In this document: one piece after another, positions 17,798 through 27,300 of the stretch
Layout: each line of letters begins with the position of its first letter
Position numbering within the stretch: position 1 is the stretch's first letter
Origin: Flexicrinis sp001567485
GTDB lineage: Bacteria; Chloroflexota; Anaerolineae; Aggregatilineales; Phototrophicaceae
NCBI GenBank assembly: GCA_030263635.1
Contig: SZPI01000054.1
Span: 1-64,000 of the forward strand
Direction: 5' to 3'
DNA length: 64,000 nt
Program-made: the position numbers and the translations under genes
Notes under the pieces: generated by a model
What the model was told of the DNA's origin: nothing
The model's database searches: none
The model's input: only the letters and a program-made list of their open reading frames with translations

Positions 17798-18472
17798 CTA
17801 TGCGTTCCGTATGCGCTGGATCAGCGCCAGTGTCGATGCGGTGAGTTCGGAAATTCGGTCGAAGGCTCCGGCCTTGATCCACGCACTCTGAACAAGCTGG
17901 CTGCCCATACCAACGCATGCTGCGCCGGCCCCGAACCACTCGCGCAGGTTCGCCTCGTCCGGCGTAACGCCGCCGGTCGGCATGATCTTGCTCCATGGGC
18001 GCGGCGCAAGCACTGCCCTGATAAACCCCGGCCCGCCCGCCGCTGCACCGGGAAATACTTTGACAAACTCGGCGCCGTTCTCCTCGGCGGATGCGATGGT
18101 ATTGAGATCGCCACAGCCCGGAATGTAGGGTAGCTTTCTCCGATTGCACATACGCGCGACAGCCTCGTTGAACGTAGGCCCGATGATGAAGTTCGCGCCG
18201 TGGGCGGCGAACAGCGCGGCGGTCGCCTCATCCTCAACCGAGCCGACCCCGACTATCATGGTCGGGTGATTTACGCGGCAGTACTTCACCAACTGCGAAA
18301 AGACTTCGATCGCAAAATCGCCGCGATTCGTGAACTCGACAACGTGGCTTCCGCCGGCTGACAGCGCGCCGACGACCTTCTGCGCGACTTCAGCGTCTGC
18401 GTGATAGAACAGCGGCGTCATGCCGTCCTGAAGGATAGTATTGTAGACCGTCATGCGATCGAACTGAGCCAT
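17798..18472 (-). CDS. KDPG/KHG-type aldolase
   Basis: Class I aldolase of 224 residues, related to 2-dehydro-3-deoxy-phosphogluconate aldolase (Eda), which cleaves KDPG to pyruvate and glyceraldehyde-3-phosphate. The catalytic Glu lies in HVVEFTNRG, the phosphate loop in GVGSVEDEATAALFAAHGA, and the Schiff-base Lys in EFVKVFPGAAAGG; MPTGGVTPDE completes the phosphate site. ATG 18472 follows GGAACGGA, and the upstream in-frame ATG at 18508 lacks a ribosome site. Length and C-terminus look complete. It is downstream of a sugar ABC transporter, so it probably handles an imported sugar or sugar acid. Confidence 0.85.
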   Translation of the reverse strand: MAQFDRMTVYNTILQDGMTPLFYHADAEVAQKVVGALSAGGSHVVEFTNRGDFAIEVFSQLVKYCRVNHPTMIVGVGSVEDEATAALFAAHGANFIIGPTFNEAVARMCNRRKLPYIPGCGDLNTIASAEENGAEFVKVFPGAAAGGPGFIRAVLAPRPWSKIMPTGGVTPDEANLREWFGAGAACVGMGSQLVQSAWIKAGAFDRISELTASTLALIQRIRNA

Positions 18473-18694
18473 ATTTTCCGTTCCTCTCAAGCCTGAGTTT
18501 CGGATCATAACTCAACGAGGTCAAAGGCTTGGTATTGATGGGCAGGCCGATCAACCGCCGGCCTCTTGGCTTACATAGAATTTTGCTGAATTTAAGCGGC
18601 ACAACGCTCTGCGAGCGGCGCAGTCATGAACGCTGCCGTCACCTGACGCGGCGTACGAGTGTATCGTGTCAGTCTCCGATGTGCTTTCTGGCGC

Positions 18695-19579
18695 TTACTT
18701 GATCCCGGAGTGCATGAAGCTCTGGATGAACTGGCGCTGGAAGACTAGGAAGATCAGCAGCAGGGGCGCCACGATAATCAGAGTCGCCGCCATGATAAGG
18801 CTCCACTGTGCGCCGATGTCCGTCAACTGCGTGAACCGCAGTAGGCCCATGGTCAGCGGACGCGCGTTGTCGCTTGTGACGACCAGCGGCCACAGCAGCG
18901 AGTTCCAGTGGAAGCTGACGCTGACCAGTCCGAACGCGATCAACGTCGGCCGGCTCGGCGGCAGATAGACGTGCCAGAGCAGGTGATACCAGCGGCATCC
19001 GTCGATCTGGCCGGCCTCGACCAGCTCACGCGGGACTTCAAGAAATGCCTGACGCATCAGGAATGTGCCGAACGCCGAGCCGAAGTACGGAATCGCAATC
19101 GCCAGCGTCGTATCGTACAGGCCCATCTCGCGGATAGTAACGAAGTTTGGCACGAGTAGGCTGGCGGTCGGGATCATCATCTGAGAGAGGATCAGGTAGA
19201 ACAGGATCTTCTTGCCCGGAAACTCGAAATGCACGAACGCGAACGCCGCCAGCGGAATCGTGATGAGCTGTACGCCAAGTGTCGTCAGGACGTACTGAAG
19301 CGTGTTCTGATAGTACGAACCAGTCAGCCGACCGTCCTCGATGCGCGGGAAAAACGGGGCAAGCTCGTTGACGATCTGATAGCTTTCGGTCGTCAGGTAC
19401 TGGCCGAACCAGATGTCGCCCCGGCCGAGCGCGTCGCTGCGCGGGCGCAGTGACACGACGATCGCCCACAGAATCGGGATCGCCCACAGGATGCACAATA
19501 CGATGGTCAGCGCGTTGACGAACCACTTGGAATAGCTGCGTGGCTTAGCGGGTCGGATACTCATCGAGGCGGTACTCAT
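18695..19579 (-). CDS. Sugar ABC transporter permease, MalG family
   Basis: Carbohydrate-uptake permease of 294 residues with six predicted helices. The N-terminal helix VNALTIVLCILWAIPILWAI and the coupling region AFLEVPRELVEAGQIDGCRW are typical of MalG/UgpE proteins, as is the C-terminal FQRQFIQSFMHSGIK. Its start overlaps the stop of the upstream MalF-type gene by 4 bases (ATGA), so the two are translationally coupled. No ATPase gene is present; a shared MsmK-type ATPase encoded elsewhere is likely. Confidence 0.93.
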   Translation of the reverse strand: MSTASMSIRPAKPRSYSKWFVNALTIVLCILWAIPILWAIVVSLRPRSDALGRGDIWFGQYLTTESYQIVNELAPFFPRIEDGRLTGSYYQNTLQYVLTTLGVQLITIPLAAFAFVHFEFPGKKILFYLILSQMMIPTASLLVPNFVTIREMGLYDTTLAIAIPYFGSAFGTFLMRQAFLEVPRELVEAGQIDGCRWYHLLWHVYLPPSRPTLIAFGLVSVSFHWNSLLWPLVVTSDNARPLTMGLLRFTQLTDIGAQWSLIMAATLIIVAPLLLIFLVFQRQFIQSFMHSGIK

Positions 19580-20562
19580 GCGCGCGCCTCGGTCGAACGT
19601 TCGGATAGGAAGAAGTTGCTCAGCGTAAAGACGAGAAGCAGCAAGATCATAACGACAGTCAGTGCGTTGGCAAAACCATAGTTCTGCAAGACGAAGCGCT
19701 GCTTGTAGATCTCATAGAGCAGCAGGTCGGCCTCGCCGGAGACGAGTTGATACGTCAGCACCAGCGCGTGGTCGATGTTCTGAAACGCGCTGATGATCGC
19801 CACCACGCTGACGAACAGGGTGGTTCGGCGCAGCAGCGGCAGTGTGATTCGGATCGTCTTGACCCACCAGCTCGCGCCATCGAGATCGGCGGCTTCATAG
19901 ATCTCCGACGGCAAGTTCTGCATACCCGCGAGATAGAAGATCATCAGGTAGCCGGCGTCCTTCCAAATCGCCACGATCATCAGGGATCCGAGTGCGAGGT
20001 CTTTGTTGATGACCCAATTCTGCGGGCCAGTATAGCCGAACACTTGCAGCGCGCTGTTGAATAAGCCGTAGTCGGGCGTAAAGAAGAACAGCCAGATCGT
20101 CGCGGCGCTGACCATCGGCAGCATGGTCGGGTAGAACAACGCGATCCGCGCAAGCCCGATCCATTTGGCGGCGCGGTTGACGAGCATGGCGAATAGGAAC
20201 GCCAGCGCCATGCTGGCCGATACCGTGACCGCGGCATACACCAGCGTGTTGCCCAATACGCGGAAGAAGATCGTGCCTTCCTCGGTCGTGGGGTCGAACA
20301 TGGCGCGGAAGTACGCGAGGCCGACATCATGCGGGCCGCGGATGCTGCGGCTTTCGACCGCAACACCGGGCAGGTTGAGGTCGGATTCACGGGTGCGGTC
20401 GGGCCGGTTAGGATGGTAGTACACCTGACTGCTGCGGATGACCTGAAACGTCGGGTAAATCGTGAACAGCACGACGAACGCGAGCGTCGGGAGAATCAGC
20501 AAATACGGCAGCGGACTCACCCGCTTGCCACGCCAGCGCGGAGTCCATGGGTGTGCAGCCAT
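19576..20562 (-). CDS. Sugar ABC transporter permease, MalF family
   Basis: Partner permease of 328 residues. It starts MAAHPWTPRWRGKRVSPLPY before the first helix LLILPTLAFVVLFTIYPTF. The coupling region GMQNLPSEIYEAADLDGASW is characteristic of MalF/UgpA. A long extracellular insert between the first two helices (roughly residues 50-85) is present. ATG 20562 was chosen over the upstream frame because GGTGAC precedes it and similarity starts there. It is separated from the binding-protein gene by a strong hairpin. Confidence 0.93.
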   Translation of the reverse strand: MAAHPWTPRWRGKRVSPLPYLLILPTLAFVVLFTIYPTFQVIRSSQVYYHPNRPDRTRESDLNLPGVAVESRSIRGPHDVGLAYFRAMFDPTTEEGTIFFRVLGNTLVYAAVTVSASMALAFLFAMLVNRAAKWIGLARIALFYPTMLPMVSAATIWLFFFTPDYGLFNSALQVFGYTGPQNWVINKDLALGSLMIVAIWKDAGYLMIFYLAGMQNLPSEIYEAADLDGASWWVKTIRITLPLLRRTTLFVSVVAIISAFQNIDHALVLTYQLVSGEADLLLYEIYKQRFVLQNYGFANALTVVMILLLLVFTLSNFFLSERSTEARA

Positions 20563-20611
20563 TGGGTCACCGTTGTGTCGCACCGTGGAGGACAGAGAAG
20601 AGAAATGTGAC

Positions 20612-20638
20612 GGGCAGGGGGTGTTCGGCCCCCTGCCC
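20612..20638 (-). terminator. Hairpin between sugar-binding protein and permease genes
   Basis: Perfect 10-bp stem GGGCAGGGGG / CCCCCTGCCC (20612-20621 and 20629-20638) with a 7-base loop, 8 bases after the binding-protein stop. On the minus strand no T-run follows. It probably protects the binding-protein message or causes partial termination. Confidence 0.55.
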
Positions 20639-20646
20639 AAATCAGG

Positions 20647-21921
20647 TTACTTGAAGATCGCGAGGATCGCGTCGGCGCCCTCTTGCGCTGCGGCCATCGC
20701 AGCAGCCGGGTCGGTTTCGCCGTTCAGCACGGCGAGGATTTGCGTGTGCAGCACGTTGCGGACATCACCGAGCGACTGCACCGAGAACTCACGCACAGCC
20801 GAGTCCAGCATCGCGCGGGATTCATCGACCTGTGGGTTGGCCTCAGCGTATTCCTTCCACGCATCGAGTTCGAAACCGCTGTCGCGCGTGTTGTAGTAGC
20901 CGGTCTGGATGCTCCAATCGACCGTCTGCGCTGGCTCGGTCAGCCACTGTACGAAGTCCCATGCTGCCTGCGCCGTCGCGTCGTCAATGCCGGCGACCAG
21001 ATATAGATTACCGCCGCCGGTTACGGTGTAGGAACCGCCGTCCTTGCCCGGCACGCCGCTCACGCCAACGGTGAAGTCAGCGTTGCTGAGGATGCTGCGC
21101 AGCGAACCACTGCTGTGGACGATCATAGCCGCCGCGCCGTCGGCGAATAGGCCGGGTGCGTCACCCCAGTTGTCCTGCACGCCGTCAGGCGTAGCGCCAT
21201 AGACCTGATAGAGGTCGACCCAGTACTGCAAGGCGCTGATGACGCCCTCGTTGTCGAAGAACACATCGACATCGCTTTCCGACACGATGTTCTGGCCCGC
21301 GCCGGCAGCGAACGGCTGGAAGACCCAGTACGGCCAGCTGTTCGGGATCAGAATGCCTTCGCGCGCGTCGGTGGTGAGCGCCTGCGCCGCAGAGGCCAGT
21401 TCATCCCAATTGGCCGGGACGCTCAATCCTGCTTCGTCGAGCAGGTCGGCGTTGTAGTACAGCAGCACGGTCGACCGCTGGAAGGGCAGGCCGTAGAGTT
21501 CGCCTGTTCCATCGCCGTCATAGTCGTAATAGCTGTTGGACAGCCACGTCGGCGTGAAATCCGCGAGATACTCGTCGGACGCGAACGCATCCCACGACTG
21601 GACAGCCTCGGCATTGACAAGGTCGTAGATGTCAGTCGCCAGCATGATTGCGAGGGCCGGCAGATCACCACCGCCTTCCTTCACGGTCAGCAGACGGTTC
21701 TTGACGTCCGCGTAGCCGCCTTCAAACGACCACTGGATGTCAACACCGGAATGTTCCGCTTCGTACGCTTCGGCGTAGCCGTTGAGAATTTCTGTGACCG
21801 GGCTGTCGACAGCGATGGGGAAGAAGATCTGCACGACCGTGGCATCCTGCGCCTGTACCACACCAAGTGTGAGCAACAGCGCAAAAGTGACGAACACAAT
21901 AATCAGCCTACGATTCTTCAT
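20647..21921 (-). CDS. Sugar ABC transporter solute-binding protein, family 1
   Basis: Extracellular binding protein of 424 residues (SBP_bac_1) for a sugar or oligosaccharide. Signal peptide MKNRRLIIVFVTFALLLTLG ends near VVQA|QDATV; no lipobox. Typical segments are YAEAYEAEHSGVDIQWSFEG, LPFQRSTVLLYYNADLLDEA and WDFVQWLTEPAQ. ATG 21921 has a good GGAGG upstream, whereas the open frame running to 22209 does not look coding. It is the first gene of the minus-strand sugar cluster that ends with the aldolase, isomerase and GH4 genes. Confidence 0.93.
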   Translation of the reverse strand: MKNRRLIIVFVTFALLLTLGVVQAQDATVVQIFFPIAVDSPVTEILNGYAEAYEAEHSGVDIQWSFEGGYADVKNRLLTVKEGGGDLPALAIMLATDIYDLVNAEAVQSWDAFASDEYLADFTPTWLSNSYYDYDGDGTGELYGLPFQRSTVLLYYNADLLDEAGLSVPANWDELASAAQALTTDAREGILIPNSWPYWVFQPFAAGAGQNIVSESDVDVFFDNEGVISALQYWVDLYQVYGATPDGVQDNWGDAPGLFADGAAAMIVHSSGSLRSILSNADFTVGVSGVPGKDGGSYTVTGGGNLYLVAGIDDATAQAAWDFVQWLTEPAQTVDWSIQTGYYNTRDSGFELDAWKEYAEANPQVDESRAMLDSAVREFSVQSLGDVRNVLHTQILAVLNGETDPAAAMAAAQEGADAILAIFK

Positions 21922-22405
21922 GTCGAAACAGCCTCCATGTGTCACTGCCGAGCTGCGGCCGCACACGCGGCGCATTGCGTTGATTATACAGCGCGCGCGG
22001 AAAACCGCAGTATCCCTAAAGGAAGACGGTGAAAGCGCTGAGTGGCGAGTGATGAGAAAGTGCCACGCGCTATCGCTCGATGAACACCGCGACCGAGGAG
22101 ACCGGGTCTCTCGGCACTCGAACCGTGGTTGAGTGGCTGTCGAGGCTGGGCAGCTTGGTAACAGCATATCCGGCGGGCGCAGGCCATAAGCGGGTACAGC
22201 GACGCGCATGTGATGAGACGGGGTTCCGCGTGGCGTTTGCCAAACGCAGCCTACGCGCTGATGAATTCAGGCTGGTGCGTGTAGAACGTGGGGCAGTTGT
22301 TCGCGTAACGAACAGCGCGTGAGGCGGGTTATATCACAATGGATGACTCTGCGATCTATACACTGAGAAGGGTTGATATGGCTTACAATCCGATGTCGGT
22401 AGAGA
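21922..22405. other. Divergent intergenic region
   Basis: About 480 bases between the sugar-binding protein gene and cysH. A TATAAT box on the minus strand (21988-21983) can serve the sugar cluster. Near the right end, AGAAGGG followed by ATG at 22378 opens a 15-codon frame that ends at 22425, overlapping the cysH start. No other recognisable gene is seen. Confidence 0.45.
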
Positions 22406-23125
22406 TTGGAAACGGAGCAGCGTGAGGTGGATTTCGATGCGCTCAATCAGCGGTTTGAAGACGCGTCGCCGGCCGAAATCCTAAGATGGTCGTGGGACAC
22501 CTTCGCGGACAAGCTCGCCATCGTCACCAGTTTTCAGCCTACGGGGATTGTGGCGCTTTCGATGCTGCGCACGATTGCCCCGCGTATCTCCGTGCTGACC
22601 ATTGATACCGGGCTGTTATTTGAGAGTACCTATCAGTTCATCGATCAAATCGTCCGGGAATGGGATCTTGATCTCGTCCGCATTTGTCCTGAGCAGACAC
22701 CGCAGGAGCAGGCAGAGACCTACGGAGACGCGTTGTGGCAGCGTGATCCGAACCTATGCTGCCAACTGCGCAAGGTGATCCCGCTGAAAAAGGCATTGAC
22801 TGGCTATCAGGCATGGATCACCGGCTTGCGACGCGACCAGTCAGAATCCCGGCGCGCTACCCGGATCGTCGCGTGGGATGCGCGCCACGAGAACGTGAAA
22901 ATTTCACCTTTTGCGAGGTGGACAGAGGGACGCGTTTGGGCGTACCTAGAGTCTCACGGCCTTCCGTACAATCCGCTGCACGACCAGAATTACACCAGCA
23001 TTGGATGTCAGCCGTGTACCCGCGCCGTAACACAGGACGAAGACAACCGCGCGGGGCGGTGGAGTGGCTCACCGAAGATTGAGTGCGGCATCCACCTGCC
23101 TGACCCGACCCGGGTGGAGGGGTGA
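22406..23125 (+). CDS. cysH: Phosphoadenylyl/adenylyl-sulfate reductase (CysH)
   Basis: Assimilatory reductase that turns activated sulfate (APS or PAPS) into sulfite. The PP-loop-type domain shows IVTSFQPTGIVALSML and TIDTGLLFESTYQFI. Paired cysteines in LCCQLRKV and GCQPC match the [4Fe-4S] cluster of APS-reducing enzymes, and the catalytic cysteine is in KIECGIH near the C-terminus. The start is uncertain: the frame opens at TTG 22406 with no ribosome site, GTG 22427 has a GGAG upstream, and a well-formed site plus ATG at 22378 lies in another frame, so a 1-nt shift is possible. Thioredoxin is the likely donor. No other sulfur gene is nearby. Confidence 0.9.
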   Translation: METEQREVDFDALNQRFEDASPAEILRWSWDTFADKLAIVTSFQPTGIVALSMLRTIAPRISVLTIDTGLLFESTYQFIDQIVREWDLDLVRICPEQTPQEQAETYGDALWQRDPNLCCQLRKVIPLKKALTGYQAWITGLRRDQSESRRATRIVAWDARHENVKISPFARWTEGRVWAYLESHGLPYNPLHDQNYTSIGCQPCTRAVTQDEDNRAGRWSGSPKIECGIHLPDPTRVEG

Positions 23126-23132
23126 AAATCGT

Positions 23133-23164
23133 CGGCGTGGCAGTAATCGCTCACCGCCACGCCG
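23133..23164. terminator. Hairpin between convergent cysH and pdxS
   Basis: Perfect 9-bp stem CGGCGTGGC / GCCACGCCG (23133-23141 and 23156-23164). On the minus strand it is followed by GATTTTC, so it mainly fits termination of pdxS. Confidence 0.55.
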
Positions 23165-23177
23165 CACCGCGTCTGTC

Positions 23178-24095
23178 TTACCAGCCGCGTTGAGCGATCT
23201 TCTGCTGGTCGGTCATCGAACTAACGCTGATGCCGACCATCGCCTCGCCGAGGTTGCGGCTGACCTTCGCCAGCACGTCCGGGTTGTTGAAGTGGGTGAC
23301 GGCTTCGACAATCGCCTTGGCCCGCTTGGCCGGATCGCCGCTCTTGAAGATACCGCTGCCGACGAACACGCCATCGACGCCGAGCTGCATCATCAACGCC
23401 GCGTCGGCCGGGGTCGCGACACCGCCGGCAGCGAAATTCACGACCGGCAGGCGGCCGAGTTCAGCCGTTTCCTTGACCAGCGCATACGGCGCCTGAATGT
23501 TCTTGGCGAACGTGAACATCTCGTCCTCGTCCAGCGAGGTCAGGCGGCGGATTTCCCCAAGCAGCGTTCGTGCATGGCGCACGGCCTCGACGACGTCGCC
23601 GGTGCCGGCCTCGCCCTTCGTGCGGATCATGGCCGCGCCTTCGGCGATACGGCGCAGCGCCTCGCCCAAGTTGCGCGCTCCACAAACGAACGGGATCTTG
23701 AACTTGTGCTTGTTGATGTGGTGTTCCTCGTCGGCAGGGGTAAGGACTTCGCTCTCGTCAACGTAATCGATACCGATAGCTTCGAGGATTTGCGCTTCCA
23801 CGAAATGACCGATGCGCGCCTTCGCCATCACCGGAATCGTGACGGCTTTCATGATGCCCTCGATCATGTCGGGGTCGCTCATGCGCGCGACACCGCCGTG
23901 CGCGCGGATGTCCGCCGGAATGCGCTCAAGCGCCATAACAGCGACCGCGCCCGCATCTTCGGCGACCTTCGCCTGCTCCGGGGTTACGACGTCCATGATG
24001 ACGCCGCCCTTCAGCATTTGCGCCAGCCCGCGCTTGACCGTTTCGGTGCCGGTCTCTCCGGTGTTGTGTCCATTGGTGTGTCCGTTTGTCGCCAT
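23178..24095 (-). CDS. pdxS: Pyridoxal 5'-phosphate synthase lyase subunit PdxS
   Basis: Synthase subunit (TIM barrel, forms dodecamers) of the ribose-5-phosphate-dependent vitamin B6 pathway, 305 residues. The core begins VKRGLAQMLKGGVIMDVVTPE, followed by the catalytic-lysine segment IPVMAKARIGHFVEAQIL, the second active lysine in IRTKGEAGTGDVVEAVRH, and the phosphate loop AAGGVATPADAALMMQLG. A Gly/Asn/Thr-rich N-terminal tail of about 20 residues (ATNGHTNGHNTGETG) is extra. The glutaminase partner gene pdxT is not adjacent. Confidence 0.97.
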   Translation of the reverse strand: MATNGHTNGHNTGETGTETVKRGLAQMLKGGVIMDVVTPEQAKVAEDAGAVAVMALERIPADIRAHGGVARMSDPDMIEGIMKAVTIPVMAKARIGHFVEAQILEAIGIDYVDESEVLTPADEEHHINKHKFKIPFVCGARNLGEALRRIAEGAAMIRTKGEAGTGDVVEAVRHARTLLGEIRRLTSLDEDEMFTFAKNIQAPYALVKETAELGRLPVVNFAAGGVATPADAALMMQLGVDGVFVGSGIFKSGDPAKRAKAIVEAVTHFNNPDVLAKVSRNLGEAMVGISVSSMTDQQKIAQRGW

Positions 24096-24339
24096 GTCCG
24101 TAACCTATGTGCTCTCTCGGCCTATGCAGACTAGGCTACGAAACCACGCGCTGCAACTGTATGTCCACTTATTACCAATGTCGCGATTTCTCGCTGAACC
24201 CATTCCGTGAATTGCGGCTTGACAGCGGATTGAATACGGGTGGGCTGTTCGCGTTGGCGCTTGTATCAAAGTTGCACTATGGATCAACGCTGGCACGATG
24301 TACCCTTGCGGCGTCTGGCGCACCGTTCAAGGGATTTTC

Positions 24340-27300
24340 ATGCGACGCGATCTGCCGATCATCGCGCTGCTGTTCTTTCTGCCGCTGATTCTGTTCTGGC
24401 CGCAAACGATGGGCGGAAAGACGCTGCTGCCTGCCGAGAACCTGTATCAGTGGGAGCCGTTCTATACCTACCGTGATGAGGCCGGCGCGCCCGATCGCCC
24501 GCATAATCATCTGCTGAGCGATCTCGTCCTGCAGAATATGCAGTGGAAAACGTTCACGCGCCAGCAGTTCGCAGACGGCGAAATCCCGCTGTGGAACCCC
24601 TATCAGTTCGCCGGTATCCCGTTCCTTGCCGCGGGGCAGCAGCAGGTGTTGTATCCGCTCGGCGTGCTGTACGTGATCCTGCCGCTGGCGGCCGCGTATG
24701 GCTGGTTCACCGTGATCCACCTGTGGCTGGCCGGCGTGTTCATGTTCGGATTCGTGCGCGCGCTAGGGACAAGCCGGTTCGCCGCCGTCCTCGCCGCGAT
24801 CACATATCAGCTGTGCGCGATGCTGGTCACAAGCGCGGTGTTCCCGATGATTATCGGCGCGGCGATCTGGCTGCCGCTGATTCTGCTGGCGGTCGAGTTC
24901 ATCCTCCGCGGGAGGACGCTCGCGGGGCGAACCGCTGCGCCGCTTTGGGCCGCAGTCGGCGCGTTAGCGGTCGGGTGCAGCGTCCTCAGCGGGCACGCCG
25001 AACTGACGATCTATACGCTGTTGATCGCCGGTTATTTCGCCGGTGCGCGGCTGTTGGGACTGCTGTTGGCCCGTCAACCGATCCTGTCTGTGGCGGGTAA
25101 GGCAGGGTGGCTGCTCGGCATGGTCGCCGTGGGCTTGCTGTTGAGCGCGGTGCAGCTTGTCCCGCTGGTTGAGTTCGTGCAGACCAACTGGCGCGCCGAA
25201 CGCAGCAGTCTTGAACAGGTGTTGAGCTATGCGCATCCGGCGCGTGATCTCGTCCAGTTCCTCCTGCCGAATTTCTACGGCAGCCCGGCGCATCACGCCT
25301 ATTTTGACCTGTTCGGCGGAGGGTGGCAGCCTGCGCTCACCCAACCTGACGGCTTGCAGGTCATCGACTGGGGGATCAAGAACTACGTCGAAAGCGCGCT
25401 CTACGTTGGCATACTGCCGCTGGCGCTTGCGGTATTCGCGCTTCTCGCGCCGCGACAGACAGGGCGCCCGCCATACCGGCTGATCTTCGCCGTGCTGGGT
25501 ATCGCGAGCCTGACGTTCATGTTTGGCCTGCCGACGTATGCCGCGGTGTACGTGCTGCCGGGGATCAATCAGCTCAATACGCCGTTTCGCTGGATTTACG
25601 GGTTTACCGTCGCCGTCGCCGTGCTGGCCGCGTTCGGCGCTGATGCCGTCGCTCAGAATCGTGCGCGGGCGCGTGCGATGGGCCGGACGCTGATCGGGGC
25701 GGGCGCGGTGCTGGCGCTAGGGCTGCTGGTGGCGCGCTTGACGTTTGATCTGTGGGCGCCGCATGTTGAGCCGATCGTCATGGGCATGGAGAAAGCCAGC
25801 GCCGCGTTCAGCGATATGGCGATGTTCTTCAGCTATCAAGCGCCTAACGTGCTGATCCTCGCTGTCGTGACCGTTGGCAGCGGGTGGGTGCTGCTGCGGC
25901 TGTTCGGGGATATTGACCGCGTCCGGCCTGTCACAGTCGGCGCGATTGCGCTGCTCGCGGCCGATCTGATGCTGGCGTCGTGGGGGTTCAACGCCGCCAG
26001 TGATCCGGTGCTGTTGGAGTATCGCCCTCCGGCGCTGCACTACCTGATCGAGCACGGAGACGACGGCCGGTACCTGACACTCAATCGGGACGGCCAGCGC
26101 GACATCTTGCAAGCCAATATGACCCTGCGCGACGGCCTGCGCGACGTGCGTGGCTATGACAGCATCATCTCGTCACAGTTCGTCGCGTATATGCGTGCGG
26201 CGTATCCACAGTCTCAGCTCGACTTTAACCGTATTTCCGCGCTGTATGGGTGGATGGACATCCCCGCGATCCTCAACAGCGCGCGCTTTCAACTGCTGGG
26301 TGTGCGCTATCTCGTGATGCACCTCGACACCGAGCTTAACGCGACGGGGTGGACGGAGGTATACAGCGACCGCGCAGTACGGATTTATGAGAACGAGTCT
26401 GCGCTGCCGCTTGCGGCGGTGCTGCCGCCAGATTCCGCTGACATCACGCTCGATCAGCCGCTTGACCCGGCGCTGTTCACCGGAAACGAGGCGCGTCTCG
26501 TCTCTGACAGCGGGCGCGAACGGGTGTACGCCGTCGATCCGGACGGGGATGCGCTGCTGTTCGTTAGCGAAACTTACGCGGCGGGGTGGAAGGCGTTTGT
26601 GCGGCCTAGCGGCGCGCCGGAAACCGAAGAACGCGAAGTGCCGGTCGGGCGCGTGTTCGAGAACTTTATCGGCGTCTCGTTGAATGCGGACTCGCCGATC
26701 GACGTACGGCTGATCTACAGCCCGTCCAGCTTCCAGATCGGCGCGTTCGGCTCAGTGATCGGCGTTGCACTCACCCTCCTGATGGGGGGTGTTTGGGCGT
26801 GGCGCGCGTTGTTCGATCGCCGTCCTGACGCCGGTGGCACGCGGCTGATGCGCAATACCGTCGCGCCGATTATGCTCAACCTGTTCAATCGGGGGATCGA
26901 CTTCGCCTTTGCGTCGGTGATGTTCCGCATCCTTGGGCCGGAGCGCGCAGGCGAATACTACTACGCCATCGTGATCTTCGGCTGGTTCGACATCTTCACC
27001 AACTTCGGACTCGACGTGTACCTGATCCGCGAGGCGGGACGACTGCGCGAGCAGGCGGCGGCGCTGTTTTCCGGCACGACGTTGTTCCGGCTGATTCTGG
27101 CTGGCGCGGCGATCCCGCTGCTGCTGGCGTTTCTCTTGATACGGCAGGCGCTGTCCGATCCGTTGAGTGGTGACGTCCTGCTCACGATCGCGCTGTTCTA
27201 CGTCGGGTTGATCCCCGGCAGCTTCAGCAAAGGGCTGACTTCGCTGTACTATGCGTTCGACCGCGCCGAGTATCCAGCGATGGTGACATCGCTCACGACG

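Noticed and set aside
17588..18472. Amber (TAG) recoding joining the KDPG aldolase with the following text
   Set aside because: The aldolase has a complete, natural C-terminus, and other genes in the window end normally at TAG. A remnant is the simpler reading.
22378..22425. 15-codon leader peptide controlling cysH by attenuation
   Set aside because: No Cys codons and no terminator/antiterminator pair is visible. A frameshifted or misread cysH start explains it better.
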